Assembly: GCA_023362775.1 (NCBI GenBank)
Contig: JALMGJ010000003.1
Location: 48,367,916 to 48,431,915 of the forward strand
Source of the DNA: Charina bottae
Lineage: Eukaryota > Chordata > Lepidosauria > Squamata > Charinaidae
DNA: 64,000 bases
Direction: 5' to 3'
The notes below the pieces were generated by a model, which was not told where the DNA came from, searched no databases, and saw only the letters and a program-made list of their open reading frames with translations. The translations under genes were made by a program, and so were the position numbers. Shown one piece after another: positions 34,101-49,100 of the stretch. How positions within the stretch are numbered: position 1 is the stretch's first letter; each line of letters begins with the position of its first letter.

Positions 34101-37100
34101 CAAGAAGCAGGAACCAATATAATCAAGTAAGAAGTTGATTGCTCCACCCTCTCAGGAGATAGGCAAGACATTTCTTTTCCTTTATAGCCAGGAACTGGAC
34201 TAGATGAAACAACATGCAAAGGATGTATGGTTATCTTCTAATACTCACCTCTCTCCTCAGCCTTTCTTGTAAAACGACTTTGCCTTGGGCAAGAAGAAAA
34301 AACCTAGCCTAAAAAACTAGGCTAGAAATTGTGTTTTCTAGGAAGAATCTACCCCATTTTCTCATGAAGTTTGGAAATGTCATGCAAGCTATTGTGGACA
34401 ACTAATTAACCCATAAACAGAATGTCTCCCCAAAAGCTGGTGCACCTGTTTTCAGCAAGACTTGCTCTCCACAGAAATATTCTGTGTGTCAAAAAAATAA
34501 ATGGAAGACTGCTGTGTTTGAATCTCCAGTACCACAGATAATTCAGATAGTGGTGAAAAAAAATGTTAGTTTCTTGTGTTGAAGGCAGCTGCAGACACAG
34601 TTGCTTCTTGTCATGCCAGCAAGTATATTCAGATGCATTAACATGCTGAATAAATTAGCAATATTCATTACTTTCCCTTATAAGTATTTAATATAGACTA
34701 AATTCTTCTTTCTCCTCAAAAATCCCATATTCTTCCAAACTAGTTGCTCTAAAGTGCCCTTTGTGGTATGGCCTCAGCTGACCCACTTAGCTGGAATGAC
34801 TGCCTGTTTCTTGTTGTCAAAAAAGAAGATCTGCATCATGGGATACATTTTCAATTGCACGTGAAGGGCATCTCAACCAATAGAAAGCCTACAGCAGTAA
34901 TGCTTTGCAATATAAAAACAGATGCCTTTGTAAGATTTAACTTACTGCAATAATTTTGTCTTTGACTTTTATATGGCCGTTGTGATCCGCAGCACTGCCA
35001 GGTATTATGTTTTTTATGAAAATCCCTGAAGCTTCCCCTTAAAGGAGGAGAATGAGGGCGAGGGGAGAGGGAGGGAGAATATACAAACAGAATTAGCATA
35101 TATTGAATATTATTATTTCACACACATTCTAGAGCATCAATGTTCAATGAATTCTTATACTGCTCCACTCAGAATACTTCACTGAGTTCAGTGGGCTTAC
35201 TCCTAGGTGAGTATGCGTGACTTGTGGCCTCCCAAGAATCTCATCACCAAAATTATGCTGCAGATCACCCATCTCAAGAGCCAATTTTATTTTAAAATGA
35301 AGTAAGTTCCAAAATACTTATTTTAAGCTTCTAGTATCTCTTTTGAGTGAAACAATTATCCCAATTTCATTTGTAAAGCCAAACCTTTGGGTATCACTGT
35401 ATCACTGCAATGCCAATGTATGGCCTTGGAGCCTCCCTCCAAAATATTAAAAATGAAGTGCAGCCCAATTTATAGGATACATCCCTGGTACATTGAAAAA
35501 AAAGTTTTAATTTAGTTTCTGTATACTGACCACTCGTCAGGTGTTTAATTCACCACCCTAGTTGTATTAATGTTTCTTCATCTGTTTCATTTCCTCCATC
35601 TGTTATGGTGTTGTAAAATTCTATACTAGGACCCATTTCTCTGCTGTACTTGGAGCTCTTATACTGTATATATTTTTATATTAATCATATGTTTATCCTG
35701 ATTATATACACTTATATTTCCCCTTAACTGTTCCTATTTTGGGAAGAATATTTCTTATTTTTTTATACTGAATGTCTGGGACTTCCGTGTTTCTTGATAT
35801 TCATTAGCATTTTCATAGTTGATTTCAGCTTTTTCATAAATGTCCTCTTTTTCTCATTTAGGCTTGAATACAGTAATTCTTAGCCTTCCTTTATCCCACA
35901 GAGGGCAAATATTTGATGGCTGGTGAAAATATTAAAGCAAAACTGAAAATCTATAGCTACCGTTTTGATGGCGACTAATCTTTCTGTGTTACTTAAAGTC
36001 TCTGGGGCTAAGTAATACTTCACAGACGAAGAGCAAAGAAGCATCTCTGTCCCCCCCATTCTTTGACAATGTTTTTCTCTACCTCAAACACATGTTCAAC
36101 AAGTTCTCTGATCTAGCCTCTTCCTTCACTAATCAATATTACACAACTCACCTGAATCAGAAACTGCAGAATATCCAACAATTGTTATACCAAGACTCTG
36201 TCCATCCTTTTTAGTCAACTTAACTTCATGAATTTCGTGTTCCTAGGAAATAAAACCATACCTTTCTTTCAGATTATATTAAGCACTTCACCTTTTGCCA
36301 AGAACTTTTGTAATTCATTACCTAATTAAATCTTTTTTCAGTTCAAAGATCCAAAGACAACAGGTGTGTGCTGTTTTCACAATGTCAGAGTTTTTGGTGT
36401 TCAAATGTGTTGTGCTAAAGAAGTCTTCTTCAATCTGGTGCCTTCAAGGTGTGTGAATACGGAAAATTATTCAAATAGCTTATTTTTATATTGCCTTCTG
36501 GAGCTTGCTATTGGTTGTCAAAGAATTCTTGCATGTTCAGATATTATGCAAATGATGAGACTGAGGTGGTAAACACTTTATATTGATAAAATATAATATC
36601 TCTGAGATAACACTAAACTAAGTATCAGGGATATCAGTGACATTATGAATTAACCTGATCAATAAACAAGAATGAGATATGAGCTTAATGACATGAAGGA
36701 ATATTTAGAATAAGCAAAACATGCCTTTTCATGTCATTCAATTCTACCAGTTTAGAACAGAGTGATAGCACATTTTAAGTAGTTATATATGTTATTTATT
36801 ATTTATTTTTATTTATTTATTTTCTATCCTGCCTTTATTATTATTTTTATAAATAACTCAAGGTGGCGAACATACCTAATACTCCTTCCTCCACCTATTT
36901 TCCCCACAGCAACAACCCTGTGAGGTGAGTTGAGCTGAGAGAGAGTGACTGGCCCAAGGTCACCCAGCCGGCTTTCATGCCTAAGGCGGGACTAGAACTC
37001 TCTGTCTCCTGGTTTCCTATTGGCTCCTTCCCAGGGCTGAGAGTGAGTGACTGGCTGAAGGTTACCCAGCCGGCTTTCATGCCTAAGGCGGGACTAGAAC

Positions 37101-40100
37101 TCTCAGTCTCCTGGTTTGCTATTGGCTCCTTCCTAGGGCTGAGAGACAGGGACTGGCCCAAGGTCACCCAGCCGGCTTTCATGCCTAAGGTGGGACTAGA
37201 ACTCTCAGTCTCCTGGTTTCTAGCCTCTTGCCTTAACCATTCAATAGCCTCTATTTGGTGGCTAAGACAACAAAGATGATTGTTATTTTGGCAGCTGACA
37301 GAAAATCCCACAAGAATTCTTCCCTTCCCTAGCAGCAAAAATATGAATACTGAAAAAAAAGAAGATAAATCAGCCATCAATGGACACATGGAGATGACTT
37401 TCACTTCCGGGTACTGATCGGAGCGCAGCGAAGAACCGGGGCTCCTAGCCTCGATTCCACGGCTAAGCTGTTTGCAGCGATTTGGGAGAAGAAAATCGAT
37501 GAAAAAATCACACTCGAAGAGAGTGAGATCAGAAGATTAACCACAAGGGGTCTCCGGAGTAACTGCTCTCCCCCGACCCCCGTAATTTCCACCGCGGGAG
37601 GAGGGATATTGGAGCAATGAAAGGAGACTGGAAGAAAAACGCAGCTCTGCAGCAGCCGTGATTCTAAAAAAGATAAGTAGCTGGCCCATCAGGCTTTTAG
37701 TCACTTTTCTTTACTTTTAAATATATTTTTTTATTAAGTGCTAAGATTTGTATCTGGACTTGATTTATATTTGCTGGTGTTATATTTTTTTCTTGTTAAA
37801 GGAAGAATAAACGGTGGGAAGAGAAAGTTAAGTGGCTTTGCTAGAAGTGAAAGTGACTTTTACTACTATTTCAGTTTGGCTTGAGTTTCTTACTTATGGA
37901 CAATTATTGGTATTTCTCTTTTTGTTCTCTGGAATATTATATTAAAGCCTGGATTTAAATGGAGTGATTAATACTTTATTTTTAAGACTTTGATGTTGAG
38001 ATTGCTGCCTGAAAAGGAAAAAAAAAGAACCCTACTAAATATTCTTTTATATATACAAGTTCCTCTTTTTCTTTCTGAACTTTGAACTCTGTTTGGATTT
38101 ATTTTTTTGGAAAAAGTCAAGTTATTTAACGTTTAATTTGGATTATTGGATTATTATATGGAAAGCAGAGGCTTTTTTACATGTCTCTAGTAACATTTTT
38201 TCTTTTTGACTTGTGGTTGGATGGAAGAATTACAAGTGGGAAGGAGAAACCCTGGGAATATTTACTATTCTTATCTTGGATTTTGACTACAGGAGAACAG
38301 AAAGTCCTAGGCTTTTATCTTGGATGTTTGAAACACTGTGGACCTTTATATATAAGGGATTATAAATGAACTAAGAGGAAAAAATTTAAAGGAGCCTTTT
38401 TAAAAATTTTCTCTAGTTCTTTCTTTCTTTTTTTTCTTAACCTGTTGGATATTTGCTTTTTTCCCTTTTTTTTCTTTTTTCTTTTTATTACCTGTAAAAA
38501 AATTTTTTTTAATTTTTTCCCTTTTTTTAAAATAATTATTGTTATATTGTTATATGGTGCTTTCTTCCCCTTTTCTCCCTTTTCTCTTTTTTTTTGCAGG
38601 ATTATGGCGTCTTTGGGAACGAGACGGGTGGAGAAGGAGAAGAAGAAGGAGACTGGAGGACTACCTATTGATTCTGCTACGCCTGCTACATCTGCCTCAG
38701 AAACTTTATTACCAGAAATGAAAAAGATATTAGAAGCTATTGCAGTACTAAATAAGAAAATGGATGACTCCACGAAGCAGATGGAAGATCAGAATACAGC
38801 ATTAAATAAGAAAATGGATGACTCCACGAAGCAGATGGAAGATCAGATTACAGCATTAGACAAAAAAATGGATGATATGAAGAAAGAAATAACCCGAGAG
38901 ATTAAGCAAGACTTTAAAAAAGAAATTCAAACAGTCATAATCCAGTAATGTTGACTCTTAAAGGGAAACGGAATGTATTTAGATGGAGATTGAATGAGTC
39001 GCTACTACGGAATAATGATGTAGTTGATGTATGCAAAAAAAAATTAAGAGAATATTTTCAATTTAATTTGAACAAAGGGACTAATATTCAAACTGTATGG
39101 GAAGCCAGTAAAGCATATATGAGGGGTTATTTTATTCAATACAATGCTCAAATGAGGAAGAAAAAACAAAAAAGAATTCAATTGATTTTAGATGAAATTA
39201 AAAGTAAAGAGTTAGATTTGAGAGATAAACCAATGGATGACACTTTGCTCACTCAAATTAAATTTCTACAAAAGCAAATATCAATGATATTAACTCAAGA
39301 GATAGAGACTCAAATGAAATTTACAAAACAAAAATATTTTGAATATGCAAATAAACCAGGTAGATGGCTGGCTTATAAATTGAGGAAACAAAGACAAAAG
39401 AATTTGATTACTAATATTCAACATGAAGGAAAAACTCTGGTGAATAATATGGACATTCAAAAAACCTTTCATGACTATTATTCTAAATTATATAAAAACA
39501 AGATGTCAACTTGGATGAGATTGAAGAATATTTGAATAAACAAAAACTAACTGTTCTTAATGACCAACAAAGATTGATATTAAATAATGTTATAACAAAA
39601 GAAGAATTGATAAAAGCTTTTAAGAAAATTAGTAGTGGAAAAGCTCCTGGACCGGATGGACTGTCAGCAGCCTATTATAAATGTTTTGAAGAAGATTTAT
39701 GTCTACCTTTGCAGAAGACTATGAATTCTATTTTGGAAACAGGAATTATGCCTGAAACTTGGAAAGATGCACATATAACATTGATACTCAAAGAACAACA
39801 GGATTTAACATTAACTAAAAATTACAGACCAATATCTTTATTGAATAATGACTATAAGATATTTACAACGATATTAGCAGAAAGAATGAAGAATATACTT
39901 AAGGACTTTATTCATCAACACCAAGCTGGTTTTCTACCCAAGAGGCAAATTCGAGACAATGTCCGAAACATAGTAGACGTAATTGAATATTTGGATCAGC
40001 ACTATGATAAACAAGCTGCCTTGATATTTATTGATGCTGAAAAAGCCTTTGACAACTTAAATTGGCCTTTTATGTTCAAAGTATTGGAAAACATGAATTT

Positions 40101-43100
40101 TGGAGGAAACTTCATAAAATGGATTAAATCAATATATACTCCACAATTTGCCAAAATAATTGTTAATGGAGAATTTAGTAAGCCATGTGAAATACAAAAA
40201 GGCACTAGACAAGGTTGTCCATTATCTCCACTTTTGTTTATATTGGTATTAGAGGTTTTACTTAGAGATATTAGACAAGATGATGGCATCCATGGTATGA
40301 AAGTTAAAAAAGAAGTTTATAAACTAAGAGCATTTGCTGACGACCTAGTCATTACCTTGGAGAATCCATTAGAAGGAATTGAAATATTAATACAGAAACT
40401 AAAAGACTTTGGGTCGTTAGCAGGGTTCAAAGTGAATTTACAGAAGACAAAAGTTTTGACCAAAAATATGGATTACCACCAACAAGAGAAATTGAAAGAA
40501 ATAACAGGATATTCAATGGAAGAAAAAGTAAAATATTTGGGAGTATATTTAACAACTAAAAATGTTAAGTTGTTTAAGAATAACTATATTCCACTTTGGA
40601 TGGATATTAAAAAAGATTTGGAACATTGGGAAAAACTGCAATTATCATTATTAGGTAGAATTTCAGCAATCAAAATGAATGTTTTGCCAAGAATTTTATA
40701 TCTTTTTCAAACACTACCTATATTGCCATCAGAAGAACCTTTTAAACAATGGCAGCGAGATATTTCTAAGTTTATTTGGCAAGGGAAAAAACCAAGAGTA
40801 AAATATAAAGTCTTGCAAGACTCTAAAGAAAGAGGAGGACTAAGTCTGCTAGATTTGAAATTATATTATGCTGCTTGTTGCTTGGTTTGGATTAAAGAAT
40901 GGATAGTTTTGAAAAATGAAAAATTATTGAATTTGGAAGGACATGAATTAAGATATGGATGGCATGGATATTTGTGGTATGATAAAGTTAAAGTTAATGT
41001 GGACTTTAAAAATCATTATATTAGAAGATCCTTGTTAAGAATCTGGAATAAATATAAATTAATCTTATGTTATAAAAGACCTTTATGGATTTCTACACAA
41101 GAAGCATTCTACAGAACAGAAGTAAGAAATAAAGATAAATGGTTAACCTACAAAGACTTTTTAAAGAAAGAACAAGGACAATATATAATTAAATCAATAG
41201 AAGAATTGGTATCAGAGGGATACAGCTTTCAATGGCTTTCATATATGCAGCTTGTAGAGAAATTTAAATTAGATAAGAAAGACTTTGAATTTGAACAAAC
41301 CAAATCGGAATTTGAGTTACAACTATGTGAGACAGAGGATCATCTAATTGCAAAAATGTATAAACTATTGTTAAAAGGTGAAATGGTAGAGGAACAAGTT
41401 AAAGATTGTATGATTAAATGGGCTAAAAATATTGGCCATAATATTCAAATGCAACAATGGGAAGATATGTGGACCAAAGGGCTAAAAATTACTTTGTGCT
41501 ATAATTTAAAAGAAAACTTTTATAAGATGATGTACAGATGGTATATGACCCCACAAAAACTTTCTAAAATGTATGGAAATGTTTCCAACTTATGTTGGAA
41601 ATGTAAAAAAAAAGAGGGGTCTTTTTACCGGCTTTCATGCCTAAGGTGGGACTAGAACTCTCAGTCTCCTGGTTTCTAGCCTCTTGCCTTAACCATTCAA
41701 TAGCCTCTATTTGGTGGCTAAGACAACAAAGATGATTGTTATTTTGGCAGCTGACAGAAAATCCCACAATAATTCTTCCCTTCCCTAGCAGCAAAAATAT
41801 GAATACTGAAAAAAAAGAAGATAAATCAGCCATCAATGGACACATGGAGATAAACCACATTTACATACCATTCAAAAGAGACAATAAAAACCCTAGGAAG
41901 GAAACAAAAAGAATAGAACACATCCCCTCCAGCAGCCAGCACTCAGATAAGCAGGAATCAGCACCAGACAATCAGCCAGAAAACAATACCCTAATCAAGG
42001 AACTACTAAAGAGGAAACCATATCCACACCAAAACTGGCAGGGAAAGTTACTATATATAAATAGGGAGCAAAGCCCACAAGCACTCGCACTGATGATGTT
42101 ACCTAGTTGGGTAATGAAATGTCTTCAAGCAAAGAACTAAGCTCAGGGAGCACCAAGAACTCCACAGTTCAACCCACAGCTACAAACTGTATATTATCTT
42201 CTATTGGAATAAACTAAGAACTGGATATATTTTCATGACACCTGAAAAAAAATCATCTGTAGTTGTAACCCCATGGGGACCAAAAATAACTCTAAACAAA
42301 TGTGCTAAGCTAGGAAGAAGATATTCAGTGTCCATAGCACCTTCCACACATTACTTTCTGAATGTCTGAACATTATTGAACCTGTTTTGGACTTTTAAAA
42401 CAGAAAAAAAAAGAATCAATCTTTTTTTAATTTGCTGCTGAAATTTCAATATTAATTAAATATTTTCATTTTCACTGTCTGGATTTATTTTTATATCTGA
42501 TTTTATAGTTTTTGTGATATCTCCAAATACAGGTTAAAAATTAAAATATATCACAAAAGATAAATATAATGAGCAAATTATGTAGCAAACACAAGTATAA
42601 GCTAATCAAATGAACATGTTTCAACCATTCCTGCCAGCAGAAAATTTTATTTGAAAAATTTTTTACATAGTCCTTCAGCAATGTGTACTTCAAGACAACT
42701 TACATGCAAATACATAAAATGATAAACAAAAGGTAAGATGAGCTAGAAAACACAGCTGTCAACTCTGTAAATCTGAGCTAAAATATTATCTAAATCACTA
42801 ATACTATGTGACCTTTTCAGGAAAAGGCATTCCATAATTTGGATGCTGCAGCTAAAGGTGAGATGGATGGTCAAGGAGAAGATATTGGAAGTGAAAGGGG
42901 TTGATTGTGGGGATGTAGTAAAACTACAGTAGTATTGTTTGCCCTACGAAAGCAGAAAGTGGTAATGATTATAACAATGTTTAGACAATTATTACAACCA
43001 TTATTAGACTGAGTAATTATTAAGGTCAATTTATGAAGAAATTAGCATTATAATTTTTCAGACTATGTACATGAAATTTCCAGTGGTGAAATCTGATGCA

Positions 43101-46100
43101 AGCATTAAGATACTTACTGTGTCAGGTTCTCTGTCCTGAATAGTAGCTAATTCACCCACAGGATCAGCCACAGGAGTTGGTGGGGTTGTAGTTATTTCAC
43201 CCAAAGGAGATCTTGCAACTACCATCTTAACATGGTTTCCACAGTTTCTCAACACTTGAGCTATCTGCTCACTACTCATTCCTTGTACATTAATACCCCC
43301 GATTTCCAAGATGTGATCATCAGTTTTAAGTCTGCCATCCTTCAATAAACAAGTAACATTTTACAAAGTTAAAACTAGCAGCTGAAATGGCATACTTTTT
43401 TATAACTTTCAGTTGTATTTTTAATTATAAAAAATATAAAATATGTATATTTTTACAAAAGCCATATGTAGAATTTCAATTCTGTATAAGTCTCCAATTT
43501 TCACTGGTATTATGAATGGGAATACATCCCCTAGTCTCTTTTTTAGTACCTAAATATAAATAAAAGGAAACAGAACAGAGCAGCATATTTATTTAATAAC
43601 CTATTGCCATTTCAATGCAACTTTGACAATCGTATAAGATGTAGTATCTTTAAGAATCAGCTGAAATATATAAAAGCAAAGATTGCATTTTCTCATGAAA
43701 CAGATTCCCCAAAGATGCAAAAGTTAAGTCCCAATTGCCATCAGGAATTTTAGTCAATAGACTATATCCCACAGCTGTCCAGTAACATGTTGCACTCACA
43801 ACTCTATGATTATACCTTCTTGGCAGCATCAGGCTATGGCAGTGTTTCTCAACCTTGGCAACTTTAAGATTTGTGGACTTCAACTCCCAGAATTCCCCAG
43901 CATGAAGTTGAAGTCCACACATCTTAAAAGTTGCCAAGGTTGAGAAACATTGGGCTATGGTATACAATTAAAAGTGATACAACTGTTTGGAAGTCTGTCC
44001 TGGAAGTTTGCCTACAAATCCAGATCATACCTGATCAGTCAGGAAATTGCTGGGCACAAGGCTAGGCCAGATGGGAGGGGGGAAACAAATCAAAAGATTA
44101 TGGACACGTTCACTGTTTTTCATATACATAGCACTCACTTATGGCTTTTGTGTTGTCACTCTTTCACATATAAGTCTAATGGCTACAGCATTACCAAATT
44201 TTAATTCCAAATGATACACATGTTTTTAATATTCCTCTTTTTACTTAAGAGCCAAGGCATATATAAGAAGTCAATCAGGCAACGTAGGACATAGATAGTG
44301 GTGACATGTAATTAGCTAACTTTAACCTACTTTTAATCTACATTTATACATTCTAGCAATTAGGCTTGGATGATTTCAGTTTACTTTCATCATTTTAAGC
44401 AATTTGGGGCTCTTGCCAAATGTTTGCATATGCATGCCATCTAAAAGACCTTGTGTAATAGAAGCAATGATAAGTTATCAAGAAACAAGAGAGGGAGACT
44501 TTACTACAAATTGACTTCTTTTCCTTGTTCCCCAATGCTTCATCTCAGCTGATGCAGCAATGGAGAGATGACATATAACAACAAAGACATTGAGAACTTG
44601 GAACAATTTGATTACTGCCTCCTTTGCCACAATGAAATGAATAGCATTGTTGGGACTGGTTTTGCTTGTTATCTGCTAACATAGTAACGATTAGTGACAA
44701 GAGGTGGGCACAGCTCATTTCCCATCCTTCTCCGGTACTGCTGCTTCCACAGTCTAATAAGGCAGGGTGAGGCCAGGTGAACTAGGTCAAACATCTCCAG
44801 TGGATTGTTTCCTTGTTGGGCTTCCTTTTCCTACTATACCTCTCTGCTAAAAGATACTTCTTTCTTTCAAGGAAATTACAAATCAAAGTTATTAACTATG
44901 TATTATGGAATTATAAACAAATTACCCTGTCTGCTAGTCCACCAGGAACAATAGTCCTTACCACCACACCGCTTGATTTCCCTCCTACAATTCCAAAACC
45001 TAATCCTGAGCCATCATTAATCAGTTCAACTTCTTCAGTGTGGCCCCAGCTGGCCTAGAAAAGTAAAAGAGAAAGGTCATTTTACTGTGATCTTTCAAAA
45101 AACTAAAACACTAAAAAAACTTATCATAGGGCTTCCAATCCATACAATAAAATGGGTACATGATATGTTCCACAGTATTCCATCTATTATAAAAGTCTCT
45201 TCTTTGTGGTTACATCATCTGGGACATACATGAGATAAAGTGGTTCATACCATTATAGTATAGCATTATAGTAAGCAGGGTTGATGGAGAATATGGATAG
45301 CTATGCATGAAGTCACCATAACATGATTTATTACACCATACCATGAATTTCCTCTGAAGCATTTCTAATAGAAACACTAGGTCAGTTACACTGAATACCA
45401 AAATCATAGGGAAGAGGGTGTCAATTTATTCTCCATAGCACCTGAGGGTAGGAAAAAAGCAATGGGTGGAAGATCCAACCTGGAAATAAGGAGGAATTTC
45501 CTGACAGTGAGAGCTGTTAAGCAGTGGAACAGCTTGCCTCCCAGAATTGTGGGTGCTCCATCGCTGGAGGTTTTCAAGAAAAGATTGGACAACCATTTGT
45601 CCGAGATGGTATGAGGATCCCTGCCTTGGGCTTAGGCAGGGGGTTGGACTAGAAGACCTCCAAGGTCCCTTCCAACCCAAGATTCTATGATCCTGTGACT
45701 TAAGTAAAAAAATATTCAGGCTATAATGATGATTTAAGAACGAGGGAAATTTTAAAATCCTCTATAAGAAAGTTATGCTTTATTTTGTCAGTTTGCTCAG
45801 TACAGATTCTGTAACAGTGGTTACATTTAATGCTTTCAACTTCTGACATAACCACTACTGATGAACCACTAAGCTTCAGTAGTTTCAAATAATCATAAAA
45901 AGAAATAAAAATACCTTCAGTTAAGATAGTTCCTTCAGATCTATGCTTGTAACAAATCATTAATTTAACAATTCGAGATTTAGTATCTCTACCACTAAGC
46001 CACTTGAGCCTCAAGACTGGTAAGTAATGGGTACCATTAATATATAACTATTTACTGGAAAGGACTAAAACCACAATTTTGTTTCATTACTACCATACTA

Positions 46101-49100
46101 TAATCAGTTGCTCGTATTTATTAGTTACAAGGAGTTAAGATTTACTTTTGTAGCAGAACCATCTGGTATCAAGTAACTGCAAAATAAACTCCTCCTACTA
46201 TTTATATAGTTACTGCCAGATTACCTACTATTTCATTCATCATCTGGAAATGCCTGGAGTTGGGCAGCAAATAAATTTAAATAGATTATGATGACGATGA
46301 TGATGAGGAGGAGGAGGAGGAGGAGATTACACACTAAATATAGAAAGCTCACTCATAAATGGCTAGACTGAATCTCTCTATAAGTGAAAGGCACTCCAAA
46401 CTTAGCAAGTGTGAAAATCTCCACACATCCAAATCCTACATCTAGAACTACTTAGAATCACAGATATAGCCTTACTCTGAATAAGTTTAAATTTAACCAC
46501 ATCAAATGCATCCTAAGGCAATGAAGGAAGTAGCTGACGATCTGGCTCATCCCTTATGTATTTTTCTGAAAAATCCTAGAGAACGGATAATATGCCAGGT
46601 TACCAAAATGCAAATGTTGTCCCTGTCTTCATCCAGGGAATTACAAATCAATCAAACACTGATACCTGAGAAACTATCTACAGAACATCATAAAAAGATT
46701 GATAAAGACATTGAAATCAATATGGTAATTTACAGAAGTCATCATAGATTTGTCAAGAACAAATCTCACTAGACTAAACTAATCTCATTTTTGACTGAGT
46801 GTCTTACTTACTTAATACTGACTGTCAAACGAAAGGGCGGCAGGGCAGCAGTTCGAGACCCGGAAGCACCGCATAATGGGGTGAGCTCCCGTTGTCGCCC
46901 AGCTCCTGCTAACCTAGCAGTTCGAAAGCACGTAAAAATGCAAGTAGATAAATAGGTTCCACTCCGGTGGGAAGGTACCTAGGCGTTCTGTGCGCCTTGG
47001 TGTTTAGTCATGCTGGCCACATGACCACGGAAGCGTCTATGGACAACATTGGCTCCCTCACCGAGAATCGGAGATGAGTGCCGCCCCCTAGAGCCAGATA
47101 CGACTGGAAGGGGAAACTTTACCTTACCTTACCTTTATCTTACTTAACAGATTATAGGAATCTGTAGTCATGATATATTTTGATTTCAGCAAAGCATTTG
47201 ACAAAGCATTAATTCATGCATTCATTGCATGCATATGCTAGGCCTTATATACTGTTTCAATCCAGCATGACCCCATAATCTGTGAACTGGCAAGCTAATT
47301 AAGGATGGGTAGATAGCATGATCATGAAGTTAATAAATTACTGGCTCAAAAAGCACTCATCAATGGTTCCAAATCAAACTAGAGAGCAGTATCAAGTGTA
47401 GAACCATAAGGATCAGTCCTGAACCTCTACTTATTGATGTTTTTATTAACAATGAATGAAAATGTAGAGGAAATGCTTATCAAATCTGAAAATAATACAA
47501 AATTAGATGGAAAAGCTAATACTCGAATTTAAACAATCTTGGTTAGAGAAATAGGTTGAAAGTAAAAGTATGAAATTTAATAGAGACAAATGCAAAGTTA
47601 TTCACTAAATAAACACAAATCAAATGCACAGTAATGGTACCTGTGAAAAATATCTTGCAATATTGAACATGAAGAAGCTGTGTGATGTGGGTGTAAAAAA
47701 GGCAGATATGATTTTTGGTTGCATCAACAGAAGTAATATTTCTAAATTGTACCACTATATTCTGGTTTGGACAAACCCCACACTTGTGGAACCAGTTACT
47801 TTTTGTGTATATGGGGGTGTGTATTTCATTGGATTGGGTTCATCTGCATGGGATACTTTAACTTGGATTCCTGCCCTGAGAAAAAAGTTGGAATCAATAG
47901 CCTAAAAGGTCTCTTCCCCTTCCATGATTTAAAAAGAATAATTGTAAAGCTACATGTGTTGTTGAATCATTTGGTTAAATTTACTACTCGTCAAACTGAA
48001 ACAGATCTTCTAAGCAGAGTATACAAAGGTTAGCAACAATATCTAGTTTTCTTTTTTTTGAATCATAATAACATTTCCAATATTTGCTTTGCACTGTGCT
48101 CCATAATATTTACCAGAGTTCACTGTTTTAATTCCATTGTTGTGAGATGGATAAGTAATATAGATATTTCCAAATATATTGGTTTTGGACCATTCCCATG
48201 CTATCTACCATCCATTTTTCAGTGGAAATTTGTGATTACTACAATTATGAACAAATGTAAGTATTTAAAATGTACAAAGCAAAACAAAAACAAAAAAATG
48301 ATTATAGAGCAACACCAGAAATTGTATTTCAATTCAGTGGATTGGCAGCTACTTTCATATTTACAAAAACACTTATATAAAGTAAATAATTTAAGAGCAA
48401 AAAAATGTGATATCCTGCTATCTTAGATTACCGGACTGTATATGGATAATTTTTCAACTATGTCTGTTTCAAGCAGCAACTATCGTCAGAATAATATGGT
48501 TGTTCCAAAGACTTCTAGAAATCTGATCTACTAACAAACTGTATAGAGTCAAATTATACAATGCAATTTGTCTAACATGTAAACCAGTGTTTCTCAACCT
48601 TGGGAACTTTAAGATGTGTGGACTTCAACTTCCAGAATTCTGGGAGTTGAAGTCCACACATCTTAAAGTTCCCAAGGTTGAGAAACAATGATGTAAACAC
48701 TGGAGACGTGCTGAAGGCTCTTGGAAAATCATATTTTGATTCTTATAAAATGTTAACTTACCATTTCAGGTACATTAGCATCACTAACAGCAGAGGAGTT
48801 CCTCCTGCTGCTCTGGGTGGGTCCCCTGGCCACAATCAAATGTAAAGACCCCGTGGACTGTTGGAGCAGTAGGATTGCCTGTTGATGAGAAATCTGCAGG
48901 TCCAATGGTGTATGATTCACAGCCAAGATCTGGTCATTTTCCTTTAACCTTTGATCCCTAGGATAAAGCACAGATGATAGTTAAAAGTGCTGCAGAAACC
49001 TTTCAACAAATTGTTAAAGGATAAATTAAACAAACACAACCCACAGTTATATTAAATATTAGCAAACCGATTCTTGGGTTGAGATGCAAAATGAGATGTT

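Noticed and set aside
38360..38773. 137-codon lysine-rich minus-strand frame
   Set aside because: Antisense of the L1 5' UTR and ORF1; composition effect of T-rich DNA.
38445..38948. 167-codon frame starting in the T-rich tract
   Set aside because: The upstream 53 codons are translated T-rich 5' UTR; the L1 ORF1 start is the ATG at 38604.
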